Under the pieces are notes generated by a model. That model was not told the origin of the DNA. It saw nothing but the letters and a program-made list of their open reading frames with translations, and did no database searches. DNA of 64,000 bases from Vibrio sp. SCSIO 43135 (GTDB lineage Bacteria; Pseudomonadota; Gammaproteobacteria; Enterobacterales; Vibrionaceae): positions 3,100,001 to 3,164,000 of the forward strand of contig NZ_CP071859.1 of the NCBI RefSeq assembly GCF_023716665.1, given 5' to 3'. Shown here piece by piece: positions 48,301 to 63,887 of this stretch; positions within the stretch are counted from its first letter, which is position 1, and each line of letters opens with the position of its first letter. The position numbers were made by a program, and so were the translations under genes.

Positions 48301-49242
48301 ATGAATATCGAAAAGCTGGCCCGTATAGACCTCAACCTATTGGTGTGCCTCAATGTTTTGATTGAAGAACTCAGCGTTACTCGTACCGCGCACCGTTTAT
48401 GCTTAAGTCAATCTGCCGTGAGTAAATCATTGGCAAAGCTGCGTGAGCAGTTTGATGATCCATTGTTTATTCGCACCTCTCACGGTTTAAAAGCCACACC
48501 TAAATCTCTGTTTTTAAAACCAAAGCTTGAAGTGTTGGTTAATCAGCTTGAGCTAATTACTCAACCTGAAGAGTTCTCCCCGAGCTCTAGTGAATATCGC
48601 TTTCACATCGCAGCAGTAGAAAGTGTGTACCCACTAATACTGCCTCACTTTTTGCCAGCTATTTTTCAACATGGCCCAAATCTAAACATCTCAACACACC
48701 CGTGGACTGACCAAACCTTTAAAAGGCTTCAATTGGGAGAATTAGATTTAGGTATCACCGGGCGAGATATCGATATAAATGACGCGAAGCTAACTATGCT
48801 CCCTCCCGATGATATTTGTGAGCAGGAGATCTATCGAGATACTCAAATGTGTGTAGTCAGAAAAGACCACCCAGTTCTAAGCGGCAATTGGACGCTCGAT
48901 ACCTACCTTTCGATGCGTCATGTTCAAGTACGCTGCGACGGTAATGACCGTTGGCTACTCGATTATCGTTTGGCCGATATTGGCGTTGAACGAGACATCG
49001 CTATTACAGTGCCGGATTTCAATAGCGCGGCGAGCCTATGCACCTACACCGACTTTGTGTTCACTGCACCTAGCCACTTTACCCACTTAGTCGCGAAACA
49101 GATGGACTTAGTCGTGCTCCCTCTACCAATGGAATTTCCGCCAATGGCCTACACCCTTTTCTGGCATCTAGACAGAGAGAATGACCCAGCACTGACCTGG
49201 CTAAGAAATATTATTAAGCAAAAAACTCTTCACCTCAGATAA
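48301..49242 (+). CDS. LysR-family regulator, divergent to the MFS pump
   Basis: 313 aa. HTH in LNLLVCLNVLIEELSVTRTAHRLC, SQSAVSKSLAKLREQF; then the substrate-binding half. N-terminal DLNLL with the LxVLxEELSVTRTA pattern places it with NodD/LeuO/TdcA-type LysR proteins. Its target is likely the divergent efflux gene; the inducer is unknown. Confidence 0.88.
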   Translation: MNIEKLARIDLNLLVCLNVLIEELSVTRTAHRLCLSQSAVSKSLAKLREQFDDPLFIRTSHGLKATPKSLFLKPKLEVLVNQLELITQPEEFSPSSSEYRFHIAAVESVYPLILPHFLPAIFQHGPNLNISTHPWTDQTFKRLQLGELDLGITGRDIDINDAKLTMLPPDDICEQEIYRDTQMCVVRKDHPVLSGNWTLDTYLSMRHVQVRCDGNDRWLLDYRLADIGVERDIAITVPDFNSAASLCTYTDFVFTAPSHFTHLVAKQMDLVVLPLPMEFPPMAYTLFWHLDRENDPALTWLRNIIKQKTLHLR

Positions 49243-49340
49243 TTTGCAGGCTGACGGTAAAAGGAGTAGCTTATTCGTCTACCGTTCTTAACTTTCAATG
49301 AGATTCTCGCGATAGGACATCAAAACAAGGATAATTTCAG

Positions 49341-51134
49341 ATGCTACATTCAACTAATGAGCGTGTTTCCGCTTTGCGTGCTTGGCTCAATGACAACAAC
49401 TTCGACGCTATCATCATTCCTCACGAAGATGAGTATCTTGGCGAATACGTCCCAGCCCATAACGAGCGACTACACTGGCTGACAGGGTTTACTGGTTCAG
49501 CGGGCGCGGCCGTCATCACCCAAGATAAAGCAGCGATATTTGTCGATGGTCGATATACCGTTCAAGTACGTAAAGAAGTACCAGGTGAATTGTTTGAATA
49601 CCGCCACCTAATCGAAGAACCCGCTCTCGATTGGATTGTTGATAATGTAGCTAAAGACAGCAAAGTCGCCTTCGACCCACGTATGCATAACGCAGCGTGG
49701 CTAAATCACGCGCAAGCAACCTTAAGTGCCACTCATCACTTATCCACTCTTGAAATCAATCCAATAGACCTACTTTGGGCAGATCGTCCAGAACCAGTGA
49801 TCTCTGAAGTAATGTTGATGACAACTGAGCAAGTTGGACAATCTAGCTTCGAGAAGCGCACTCAAATAGCAGAACTCATCAAAAAATCGGGCGCAGACAG
49901 CGCGGTCATCACCGCATTAGATTCAATCTGTTGGCTACTTAATGTTCGCGGGCTCGATGTCTCTCGACTACCCGTGTTGCTTTCACATGCTATCTTGCAC
50001 AGCGACTCAAGCATTGAGTTTTTCCTAGACCCAAGTCGTTTACCACAAGAGTTCAACCAACACTCAGGGCCTAACGTTGAAGTCCATCACCCGGATACCC
50101 TTCAAGTTCGCCTGGAAGCACTAGAAGGAAAGCGAGTCCTTGTTGACCCAACCACAAGTAATGCTTGGTTTAAGTTAGTACTTCAAAATAGTGGTGCCAA
50201 AGTGGTTAGCGCAGCTGATCCTTGTTTGCTACCAAAAGCGACTAAAAACCCAGTAGAGATCGAAGGCATGAAACAGTGCCACCTGCGTGATGGTGCTGCG
50301 ATGGTTGAATTCCTTTATTGGTTAGATACCGAAGTCGCTGCAGGACGCCTACATAACGAAGCGAAGCTATCTGACCAACTTGAAAGCATCCGTCGTAAAG
50401 ATCCAACCTTAAAAGACCTTAGCTTTGATACCATTTCAGCAGCTGGCGGCAACGCAGCCATGTGTCACTATAATCACGAGAATCAGCCTCAACCAGGTGA
50501 ACTCACCATGGATTCTTTGTACTTAGTCGACTCAGGTGGTCAGTACCTTGATGGCACAACGGACATAACACGTACGATCGCCATCGGCCAACCAAGTACA
50601 GAGATGATTAATCAGTTCACTCTGGCACTTAAAGGCCATATTGGCATTGCAAGAGCGCGCTTCCCACAAGGCACTAAGGGCTATCAAATTGACGCACTTG
50701 CTCGTCAGCATCTATGGGCAGAGGGTTATGATTATGACCATGGAACTGGTCACGGTGTTGGTCACTTCCTAAGTGTTCATGAAGGACCACAAAGCATTTC
50801 GAAGAAACAAATCGATGTATCACTATTGAAAGGTATGGTTCTATCCAATGAGCCTGGCTACTACCGTGCTGATAAGTTTGGCATTCGTATAGAGAACCTC
50901 GAATTGGTCGTTGAGTTAGAAACTGAAGGTGATTTCCCAGTCCTTGCATTTGAGTCTCTTACTCGTTGCCCGATTGACTACCGAAACATTAACGTTAATA
51001 AGCTGACCAAGTTTGAGCTTAATTGGCTTAATAGCTATCACGAAAAGGTATGGCAGGAAATTAGCCCATTAGTGAGTGACGAAGCTAGATCATGGTTACG
51101 CAATGCTACTCAACCTCTTGCCTACAAGAACTAA
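49341..51134 (+). CDS. Aminopeptidase P family protein (Xaa-Pro aminopeptidase, long form)
   Basis: 597 aa, the eukaryote-like long form with two N-terminal creatinase-type domains and a C-terminal pita-bread domain. The dimetal ligands are seen in VDSGGQYLDGTTDITRT (two D, near 395-407), HGVGHFLSVHEGP (H), NEPGYY (E) and RIENLELV (E). Removes N-terminal residues before proline. AAGGAT lies 8 nt before the ATG. Single gene with its own terminator. Confidence 0.92.
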   Translation: MLHSTNERVSALRAWLNDNNFDAIIIPHEDEYLGEYVPAHNERLHWLTGFTGSAGAAVITQDKAAIFVDGRYTVQVRKEVPGELFEYRHLIEEPALDWIVDNVAKDSKVAFDPRMHNAAWLNHAQATLSATHHLSTLEINPIDLLWADRPEPVISEVMLMTTEQVGQSSFEKRTQIAELIKKSGADSAVITALDSICWLLNVRGLDVSRLPVLLSHAILHSDSSIEFFLDPSRLPQEFNQHSGPNVEVHHPDTLQVRLEALEGKRVLVDPTTSNAWFKLVLQNSGAKVVSAADPCLLPKATKNPVEIEGMKQCHLRDGAAMVEFLYWLDTEVAAGRLHNEAKLSDQLESIRRKDPTLKDLSFDTISAAGGNAAMCHYNHENQPQPGELTMDSLYLVDSGGQYLDGTTDITRTIAIGQPSTEMINQFTLALKGHIGIARARFPQGTKGYQIDALARQHLWAEGYDYDHGTGHGVGHFLSVHEGPQSISKKQIDVSLLKGMVLSNEPGYYRADKFGIRIENLELVVELETEGDFPVLAFESLTRCPIDYRNINVNKLTKFELNWLNSYHEKVWQEISPLVSDEARSWLRNATQPLAYKN

Positions 51135-51151
51135 AAATCTAACGTAAACAA

Positions 51152-51184
51152 AATGGCTACTCACTCTTGAGTAGCCTTTTTGTT
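51152..51184. terminator. Terminator after aminopeptidase P gene
   Basis: GGCTACTCA-N4-TGAGTAGCC with a T-run; abuts a parS site. Confidence 0.88.
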
Positions 51185-51196
51185 TCACGTGAAACA
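51181..51196. promoter_or_regulatory. parS site (perfect)
   Basis: TGTTTCACGTGAAACA, the perfect 16-bp parS palindrome recognised by ParB-family proteins. It is in the gap between the aminopeptidase and thiH. Confidence 0.92.
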
Positions 51197-51219
51197 CTCA
51201 AACGGTAGGTTGTGCTGAA

Positions 51220-52332
51220 CTACCCTGAATAAGCGTTATGCCAATCTTTCCATACAGGATCAAAACCGCGCTGCTTAATCATGGTTTCAACACTTTGCGC
51301 TGAACGTTCATCACTAATTTCAAATTGCTCTAGCTCTACATCTTCTAAAGCGTAACCACCAGGTTGAGTTTTTGACGCCGCAGACATACTCGTAATTCCC
51401 AATGGCAACACATTATCTCTGAAGTGCGCGGACTCCCTTGTAGACAGGGAAAGTTCAACTTCTGGATTAAGTAAACGGTAAGCACAAATTAACTGCACCA
51501 ACTGCTTATCCGACATAACAGATTTAGGCAGCAGCCCACCTTCACATGGTCGTAAACGAGGGAATGAAATCGAATAACGCGTTTGCCAATATGTCCGCTC
51601 TAAGTAGTCCAAATGCGATGCAACGTAGAAGCAATCTGTCCGCCAATCTTCCAACCCGATAAGGGCGCCAATACCTATCTTGTCGATACCAGCCTTAGCC
51701 AAGCGATCTGGTGTTTCTAAACGGTATTCGAAGTTTGTCTTGTTGCCTCTTAGGTGATGCTCAGCATAAGTCGAAGGATGATATGTTTCTTGGTAAACCA
51801 TTACAGCGTCAAGACCCAACGTTTTCAGCTCGGCGTACTCATCTTGATCGAGAGGCTGAACTTCCATCGCAAGGTAACTGAATTCTTGCTTAATTTGTGG
51901 CAGGGCTTGGCGGAAATACTTCATTCCAACTTTAGTTTCGTGTTCACCAGTCACGAGCAGAACACTGTCAAACTTCATTTTCTTAATGGCTTTTATTTCA
52001 GCGTCAATTTCTTCGCTGTTTAGAGTTCGACGCTTGATGCGGTTCTCCATTGAGAATCCGCAATACGTACATGCATTAGCACACAGATTTGAAAGATATA
52101 ATGGAATGTATAACGCCATCGTATTGCCGAAACGTTGGCGCGTTAGTGCCAAAGAACGTTGTGCCATCTGCTCTAAGTAAGGTTCTGCGGCTGGAGAGAT
52201 AAGCGCCTTAAAGTCTTCCAAATCGCACTTGGGCTTAGAGAGTGCCCTTTCTACATCAGCTGCAGTTTTTGCACGGATAGACAAAGAAATGTCATCCCAA
52301 TTCATTTGATTAAATTGCGTAAGAAAGCTCAT
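51220..52332 (-). CDS. thiH: 2-iminoacetate synthase ThiH
   Basis: 370 aa radical SAM enzyme that splits tyrosine to make dehydroglycine for the thiazole ring. Cluster motif CANACTYCGF (CX3CX2C) near residue 85. Other family parts: LLVTGEHETKVGMKYF and GALIGLEDWR. Last gene of the leftward thiCEFSGH operon. The use of ThiH instead of ThiO means thiazole is made by the anaerobe-compatible route. Confidence 0.94.
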   Translation of the reverse strand: MSFLTQFNQMNWDDISLSIRAKTAADVERALSKPKCDLEDFKALISPAAEPYLEQMAQRSLALTRQRFGNTMALYIPLYLSNLCANACTYCGFSMENRIKRRTLNSEEIDAEIKAIKKMKFDSVLLVTGEHETKVGMKYFRQALPQIKQEFSYLAMEVQPLDQDEYAELKTLGLDAVMVYQETYHPSTYAEHHLRGNKTNFEYRLETPDRLAKAGIDKIGIGALIGLEDWRTDCFYVASHLDYLERTYWQTRYSISFPRLRPCEGGLLPKSVMSDKQLVQLICAYRLLNPEVELSLSTRESAHFRDNVLPLGITSMSAASKTQPGGYALEDVELEQFEISDERSAQSVETMIKQRGFDPVWKDWHNAYSG

Positions 52333-52344
52333 TAAAAAGCCCCG

Positions 52345-53106
52345 TTAATCTAAGAAGGCTGTGAGCGGACTGGAAGCAACTGCGTGATCAGCCACTGCAG
52401 CCATACCAGATTCGTAAGCAATTCGACCTGACTCCACCGCCATACGAAACGCTCTTGCCATCGCTACAGGGTCTTTCGCTGCAGCAATTGCAGTATTCAC
52501 AAGTACCGCATCAGCTCCAAGTTCCATGGCATAAGCAGCATGTGAAGGCGCTCCAATACCAGCGTCGACAACAACCGGTACGTTCGCTTGATCGATGATG
52601 ATTTTAAGGAACTCTTCGGAGACTAAGCCTTTGTTTGAACCTATAGGCGCTCCTAGCGGCATTACTGCTGCACACCCAACTTCTTCTAGCCTCTTACATA
52701 ACACAGGATCGGCATGGCAATAAGGCAGCACATTAAAACCATCTTTGACCAATTGCTCAGCGGCCTTCAGTGTTTCGACTGGATCTGGCATTAAATACTT
52801 AGGGTCAGGGTGAATCTCCAGCTTTAGCCAATTGGTTTGAAGTGCTTCTCTAGCAAGGTGCGCTGCGAATACAGCATCTTCAGCATTCTTAGCCCCAGAA
52901 GTATTGGGTAATAGATTTACTCCGGCCTTTACGATTGGACTCAGAATATCATCGTCTTGGTTGCCGATTTCAACTCTCTTAAGTGCCATAGTCGCAAGCT
53001 CAGAACGAGACTCGATAATGGCATCAATCATGAGCTGATTGTTGGCAAACTTTCCTGTACCCGTGAATAGACGAGATTGAAACGTTTTATCTGCTATTTT
53101 TAACAC
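52345..53106 (-). CDS. thiG: Thiazole synthase ThiG
   Basis: 253 aa TIM barrel. The Schiff-base lysine lies in [17 protein letters not shown]. Phosphate and substrate loops appear as [30 protein letters not shown]. Joins DXP, ThiS thiocarboxylate and dehydroglycine. 12 bp from thiH and 2 bp after thiS. Confidence 0.95.
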   Translation of the reverse strand: MLKIADKTFQSRLFTGTGKFANNQLMIDAIIESRSELATMALKRVEIGNQDDDILSPIVKAGVNLLPNTSGAKNAEDAVFAAHLAREALQTNWLKLEIHPDPKYLMPDPVETLKAAEQLVKDGFNVLPYCHADPVLCKRLEEVGCAAVMPLGAPIGSNKGLVSEEFLKIIIDQANVPVVVDAGIGAPSHAAYAMELGADAVLVNTAIAAAKDPVAMARAFRMAVESGRIAYESGMAAVADHAVASSPLTAFLD

Positions 53107-53108
53107 AG

Positions 53109-53318
53109 TTAACCTCCTGCGAATGCTTGAAACAGTGAAATGGCGTCGCCTTGATTAACTTGGGTTGTATTCCAATTGCTACGAGGGATTACGACATTGT
53201 TGATTGAGAAAACGCAGCCTAGTTCAGGTAAACCAAACTGCTGGATAATATCGCTAAGCGAAGCACCTGATAAGATTGACTCTGCTTCACCGTTAATTTG
53301 TATTTCTATACAAGACAT
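53109..53318 (-). CDS. thiS: Sulfur carrier protein ThiS
   Basis: 69 aa ubiquitin-like protein ending in the essential Gly-Gly (LFQAFAGG), which is adenylated by ThiF and turned into a thiocarboxylate. Located between thiF and thiG. Confidence 0.94.
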   Translation of the reverse strand: MSCIEIQINGEAESILSGASLSDIIQQFGLPELGCVFSINNVVIPRSNWNTTQVNQGDAISLFQAFAGG

Positions 53319-53337
53319 TGCTTTACTCTATTTGCTA

Positions 53338-54088
53338 TTAGCCGCTTGCTTGCTTTGAGCAAGTGGTGCACTGCGAATCTTTTGTAATTGATAATTGCTG
53401 CCAATCCATCGATTTGCCATCAAACATCTTTATCGTGTTGGTAGACAGTAAGAACTCACCTATCGAGATTTTCTGAATCGCGGCTAGCGCTTGGAGATTG
53501 CCCATCGTGCCGACCACAGGGCCGACAATACCGCCGGCCGTGCAATTCATTTCTTGAGGTAGCTCATCAAACGGGTAAGCACAACGATAACAAGGTACAT
53601 CATCTCCGGTGAAATCAAATACAGATAGTTGCCCCTGCCAACCTATCGCCGCTGCAGTCACCAGAGGTGTTTGAGAGTTAAAACAAGCTTTATTAATTGA
53701 CTGCCTTGTCGGCATATTGTCACAACAATCTAGTACCAAGTCAGCCAGCATGACTTCGAGCGAAAGTTGACTATCATCCATTCGCTTTCCGACTGTTCGT
53801 ACTTGGCAATCAGGGTTAATGTTGGCTACTTGTTTTTGTACCGATAGGACTTTCGACTGCTCTAAATCACTTTGGCGATAAATCACTTGGCGCTGTAGGT
53901 TACTGCTGTCAACAGCATCGTCATCAACAATAACGAGTTTCCCTACTCCCGCAGAAGCAAGGTACATAATCGCCGCACTACCTAACCCCCCACATCCAAT
54001 CACTAACACATGGCTGTTAAGTAATCTCTGTTGGCCTACTTCACCAATGTCTGACAAACAAACTTGTCTTTGATAGCGAAGAAACTGG

Positions 54089-54102
<14 letters not shown>
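53338..54102 (-). CDS. thiF: ThiS adenylyltransferase ThiF
   Basis: 254 aa E1-like enzyme. The nucleotide loop VLVIGCGGLGSAAIMYL lies near residue 35, the arginine finger region NLQRQVIYR follows, and zinc is bound by two CxxC pairs (CYRC, CTTC). Overlaps the thiE stop by 14 bp. Confidence 0.93.
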
Positions 54103-57360
<3,258 letters not shown>

Positions 57361-57470
57361 TTATTTACTTTGGATAAAAATGCTTGGCGGATTGATGCTA
57401 CAAGAGCGATCACTCGGACGAGTAATCAGATGATAGAATAACCAGATGGATCTCTAGTTTAGTATCTTCT

Positions 57471-57552
57471 CTTGTTCCCTTCGCAGGTATTAGCCTGATC
57501 AGGTTCAACGGATCCCGAGTTAACGGTCTCAGCCTTATGGCACTCCGACAAG
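57471..57552 (-). promoter_or_regulatory. TPP riboswitch (THI element)
   Basis: Read leftward: CTTGTCGGAGTGCC, GGCTGAGACCG, GGATCCGTTGAACCTGATCA, AATACCTGCGAAGGGAACAAG. These are the P1 closing ends and the conserved THI-box segments CTGAGA and ACCTGATC...CGAAGGGA. Lies ~130 bp before thiC and represses the operon when thiamine pyrophosphate is bound. Confidence 0.95.
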
Positions 57553-57621
57553 TGAATTTTATTATATGGAATCGAGTAGGATTTACAAACCCGATTTGTA
57601 TACTTTTTGCTTAGTTTTTGT

Positions 57622-58005
57622 TCACGATTTGATCAACAACTGAAATCCTACCCAAGCGGCAGAAATACTGAGCACAACGTTGAGTAAGACATTCAATCCC
57701 ATTTTGAAAAATGCGCCCTGCTGCATAAGCAACACGTTATCCATTGAGAAAGTTGAGAAAGTAGTCAGTGCACCTAGAAAACCTAAGCCTATAATTTGCC
57801 TCCAAGGTTCAGTCGCTAATAGTTCATTCTCAAACGCCGCGATTAGTAGACCCATAGCAAACGAACCAATTACGTTGACTGTGAGCGTTCCATATGGGAA
57901 CCCTCTACCAAACAGTGCAACACATAGTTCGGAGACTAGATAACGTGAGCACGCACCAAATGCCCCACCTAATGCAATGAAGCCGAGTATTGATAGTTGT
58001 CCCAT
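57622..58005 (-). CDS. crcB: Fluoride ion channel CrcB (Fluc)
   Basis: 127 aa from the ATG at 58005 (MGQLSILGF), with GGGGAA upstream. Four membrane helices. Signature GGAFGACSRYLVSE, the asparagine in GTLTVNVIGSFAMG, and GFLGALTTFSTFS with the family Phe box. Forms a dual-topology dimer exporting fluoride. I saw no fluoride riboswitch in the 120 bp before it. Confidence 0.93.
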   Translation of the reverse strand: MGQLSILGFIALGGAFGACSRYLVSELCVALFGRGFPYGTLTVNVIGSFAMGLLIAAFENELLATEPWRQIIGLGFLGALTTFSTFSMDNVLLMQQGAFFKMGLNVLLNVVLSISAAWVGFQLLIKS

Positions 58006-58125
58006 AATATTCCCCAAATTTTTGTATGGCTATTTTAGCGTTTGATACAAAATATGCGAGAAATCAAACTAACATACGTAGAATAATAACTTGATTACTA
58101 ATCTACTTTTAAAAAGTTACAGGTG

Positions 58126-59508
58126 TCACTTAACTTCAATATAACCCATCAGCCCAGTCTTCATATGTTCAATGACATGACAGTGGTACATCCAACGTCC
58201 AGGGTTATCTGCGACAAATGCGGCCTTCGCCGATCCGTTTTTACCGAGCAACACCGTGTCGGTATGGAATGGTTCTGATAGTTGTTTTCCATCAAGTTCC
58301 AATACGGTAAATGTATGGCCATGAAGATGGATCGGATGGTGATACTGAGTGACATTTCTAAGATTGAAGATATAAGTCTTGCCTAGCTCCAACGATGCTA
58401 ATGGTGCGGGTATATTACCTTTACTCATACCTTCCCATGCACGCCGATTCGTCAGCCAAAATGTCGGCTTCGATTTACCATCTTTGCCCGTTGGAGATAT
58501 AGCACCTTCCCATTCAAAAACAAAGTCAACCTGCTGAGCGTTTTTAATATCAAGCTCAGGTACGGGGTTTAGTGGCAAAGCAGGGAGTTCCTTACCTTTT
58601 GGTAGACTGGAATCGATAATCTCAAATTCACATAGCGGGAAAGGAAATCGCCCTTTCATTTGTCGGACGTATACGCGCTTCCCAGGCTCTGGCGCGATTA
58701 AGCCGACATCAACCCTCATCCCTGGCCCTATTTTATGCTCAGATAGCTTATAGGGGCTTCTAATGGGGTTCCCATCGATTGCAATCACCCACGCTTCTGT
58801 ACCTTCAATTGCTATAGGGTAGGTAATTGTATTATCGACGTTAGCAATGCGCAGCCTCACTGTCGCATTGGATTTAAGAGTATAAACGGGCTCATGTACA
58901 CCATTCACTGTTCCCCACTCGCCCGGAGTCCCCATTCGAGCGCTAAGGCGAGGAATCATTAAATCTTTCCACTGACCTTGTTTATCTAAATGCCAGTGTT
59001 TGAGCATCAAGTCATATTCTTCATCAAACTCAACAGGAATTGCTTCTTCAATCACAATCAACCCAACGAGCCCCATTCCCAGCTGCTTAACGCTGTTCAT
59101 ATGCGGGTGGTACCAAAATGTACCGGCATCTGGTGGAGTAAATTCATAATCAAAGGTTTCACCTGGCATGATAGGAGGTTGACTTAAAAAAGGCACACCA
59201 TCCATTTCAATAGGGATTCTTAAACCATGCCAGTGAATTGTCGTTGGCTCAGAGAGTCCATTAGTAAAACGGATCACTACCTTTTCACCTTGCCTACAAC
59301 GAATTGTAGGTGCAGGGATGGTACCGTTAAAGGCAAGTACACTGGTCTTATTGTCACCAACCAAGCGTGCAGTAGAAGGCTCTGCAGTAAGATAAAAAAT
59401 TTTGTTGGAACCCTCGTTTTGTATCTTGGTTAATGAGCAAGCAGGCAATGCAAATAGAGCGGCTACAGCTGAAGAACAGCGCAGAAAATTCCGGCGAGTT
59501 GTATCCAT
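58126..59508 (-). CDS. Tat-exported multicopper oxidase
   Basis: 460 aa from the ATG at 59508. The signal has a twin-arginine motif TTRRNFLRCS and ends LPACS, which looks like a lipobox, so a Tat-routed lipoprotein is possible. Copper motifs: IHWHGLRIP (near 93), WYHPHMN (near 133), HHPIHLHGHTF (near 390) and HCHVIEHMKTGLMGYIEV (C-terminus), completing the type 1 and trinuclear sites. Likely cuprous or ferrous oxidase at the membrane. No methionine-rich insert like CueO. A Fur-like box is upstream. Confidence 0.9.
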   Translation of the reverse strand: MDTTRRNFLRCSSAVAALFALPACSLTKIQNEGSNKIFYLTAEPSTARLVGDNKTSVLAFNGTIPAPTIRCRQGEKVVIRFTNGLSEPTTIHWHGLRIPIEMDGVPFLSQPPIMPGETFDYEFTPPDAGTFWYHPHMNSVKQLGMGLVGLIVIEEAIPVEFDEEYDLMLKHWHLDKQGQWKDLMIPRLSARMGTPGEWGTVNGVHEPVYTLKSNATVRLRIANVDNTITYPIAIEGTEAWVIAIDGNPIRSPYKLSEHKIGPGMRVDVGLIAPEPGKRVYVRQMKGRFPFPLCEFEIIDSSLPKGKELPALPLNPVPELDIKNAQQVDFVFEWEGAISPTGKDGKSKPTFWLTNRRAWEGMSKGNIPAPLASLELGKTYIFNLRNVTQYHHPIHLHGHTFTVLELDGKQLSEPFHTDTVLLGKNGSAKAAFVADNPGRWMYHCHVIEHMKTGLMGYIEVK

Positions 59509-59551
59509 CAAAACAATCCATTCTAGTGAAATATCACAATTTTATATCACT

Positions 59552-59564
59552 AATGAAAATCATT
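59552..59564 (-). promoter_or_regulatory. Fur-like box upstream of multicopper oxidase
   Basis: AATGA-AAA-TCATT, perfect, ~45 bp before the start. The same core (AATGA-N3-TCATT) occurs in the ryhB promoter. A TAGTGA...TCACTA pair (59524-59552) adjoins it. Confidence 0.6.
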
Positions 59565-59865
59565 CTTAATAAGGCGTTATAAATGTGGGTGGTGTCTTAA
59601 CAGACTTAAGGGTAACGACAAATACCATAAAGATTTATAGCTACTAATTAGATATAAGAATAAAGAGAGCCGAATACTAGTAATATTTTTATATTAGCGT
59701 AAACGAAAAAGCCCAGTCTTTTGACTGGGCTTTTTAATAAATAGCGAGTAGTTGAGACTCAAATTTTCCGATTCTGCATGACAGACCGCATTCCTTTTAA
59801 CATCACCTAACTGACTGAACGACTACTCTGTTTTGGTAAACCGCTACTTCTATTTGTTCCAAATG
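59565..59865. other. Gene-free stretch between multicopper oxidase and rrn tail
   Basis: About 300 bp, AT-rich. Beyond the two rrn-side terminators I see no ORF or RNA gene. Confidence 0.5.
59707..59736. terminator. Second terminator after rrn operon
   Basis: AAAAAGCCCAGTC-TTTT-GACTGGGCTTTTT, symmetrical with T-runs on both strands. It would catch read-through from the rrn operon. Confidence 0.88.
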
Positions 59866-59896
59866 CAAAAAGACCTCAGCATTTCTGCTGAGGTCT
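59866..59896 (-). terminator. rrn operon terminator
   Basis: AGACCTCAGC-N6-GCTGAGGTCT with TTTTTG read leftward, 10 bp after the tRNA-Asp. Confidence 0.92.
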
Positions 59897-59905
59897 CGAA
59901 ATAAA

Positions 59906-59982
59906 TGGCGGAGTGGACGGGACTCGAACCCGCGACCCCCGGCGTGACAGGCCGGTATTCTAACCAACTGAACTACCACTCC
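59906..59982 (-). tRNA. tRNA-Asp(GTC)
   Basis: 77 nt with encoded CCA, anticodon loop CTGTCAC. Distal gene of the rrn operon. Confidence 0.97.
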
Positions 59983-60022
59983 GCAGTGGTATCACTCGCC
60001 TGAGCAAGTGTCCAAAATTTAA

Positions 60023-60140
60023 AGCCTGGCGATGTCCTACTCTCACATGGGGAAGCCCCACACTACCATCGGCGCTATTGCGTTTCACTTCTGAGTTCGG
60101 CATGGGATCAGGTGGGTCCACAACGCTATGGTCGCCAAGC
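60023..60140 (-). rRNA. rrf: 5S ribosomal RNA
   Basis: Read leftward it starts GCTTGGCGACCATAGC, has CCATGCCGAACTCAGAAGTG and ends ATCGCCAGGCT. Ends by homology, within a few bases. Confidence 0.95.
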
Positions 60141-60228
60141 AAATTCTTAATTCGGAAAACTGATTTTAAGTTCTAGTTATACACATTCAATGTTCTATTT
60201 GAGTCCATCAAAACCCCTTGGGTGTTGT

Positions 60229-63118
<2,890 letters not shown>

Positions 63119-63422
63119 TACAACCCGAAGGGGTCTTTACGTATGGCAAACAACCAAGGTGTGTCTCTCATTATTTGAATGAGCGAGAGACATTCGATTT
63201 TGCCGGACTCAAATATGAATAACTCGAAAGTTATTCCCAAGAACACTTGAATGTGTGTTGGTACCTACATCTCTAAGAGACATAGGATTTGAGAACTTTT
63301 ATTTGAATAACATCAATCAAATGTTATTCGTCAGCTTTCCAAATTGTTAAAGAGCTAGATTCTACTTTCTACTTAAAGAAAGAAACCATTTTTAAGAACA
63401 CTTACGCAAATGTGCTTAAAGA
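63119..63422 (-). other. 16S-23S spacer part between tRNA-Val and 23S
   Basis: 300 bp without a gene. It contains an rRNA antitermination site (listed) and processing stems. Confidence 0.6.
63345..63357 (-). promoter_or_regulatory. boxA antitermination element
   Basis: TAGCTCTTTAACA read leftward, matching boxA TGCTCTTTA, followed by ATTTGGAAAGCTGACG as in enteric rrn spacers. Confidence 0.75.
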
Positions 63423-63498
63423 TGGTGGGCGATACCGGGCTCGAACCAGTGACCCCCTGCTTGTAAGGCAGGTGCTCTCCCAACTGAGCTAATCGCCC
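63423..63498 (-). tRNA. tRNA-Val(TAC)
   Basis: 76 nt with CCA, anticodon loop CTTACAA. Fourth spacer tRNA. Confidence 0.97.
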
Positions 63499-63536
63499 AC
63501 ATTAGTTTTAATTCCTCGTGGAGAAGAATTTCAAGA

Positions 63537-63612
63537 TGGTGGAGCTAAGCAGGATCGAACTGCTGACCTCCTGCGTGCAAGGCAGGCGCTCTCCCAGCTG
63601 AGCTATAGCCCC
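63537..63612 (-). tRNA. tRNA-Ala(TGC)
   Basis: 76 nt with CCA, anticodon loop CTTGCAC. Third spacer tRNA. Confidence 0.97.
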
Positions 63613-63641
63613 ATTCTTGAGAGTCATTCTTTAAATAAGAA

Positions 63642-63717
63642 TGGTGGGTCGTGCAGGATTCGAACCTGCGACCAATTGATTAAAAGTCAACTGCTCTACC
63701 AACTGAGCTAACGACCC
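63642..63717 (-). tRNA. tRNA-Lys(TTT)
   Basis: 76 nt with CCA, anticodon loop CTTTTAA. Second spacer tRNA. Confidence 0.97.
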
Positions 63718-63719
63718 AA

Positions 63720-63795
63720 TGGTATCCCGTAGGGGAGTCGAACCCCTGTTACCGCCGTGAAAGGGCGGTGTCCTAGGCCTCTAGACGAACGGGAC
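63720..63795 (-). tRNA. tRNA-Glu(TTC)
   Basis: 76 nt with CCA, anticodon loop CTTTCAC. First spacer tRNA after 16S. Confidence 0.97.
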
Positions 63796-63887
63796 ACTAG
63801 TGCGAAATGTCTTGGGGGACATCTCTATCTCTTAAACTTCTTAAACCATATCAATCTGTGTGAACACTCATCGCAATAATCATCGTA

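Noticed and set aside
58006-58125. Fluoride riboswitch before crcB
   Set aside because: The short upstream region lacks the GGxGAUGG...pattern of the crcB motif.
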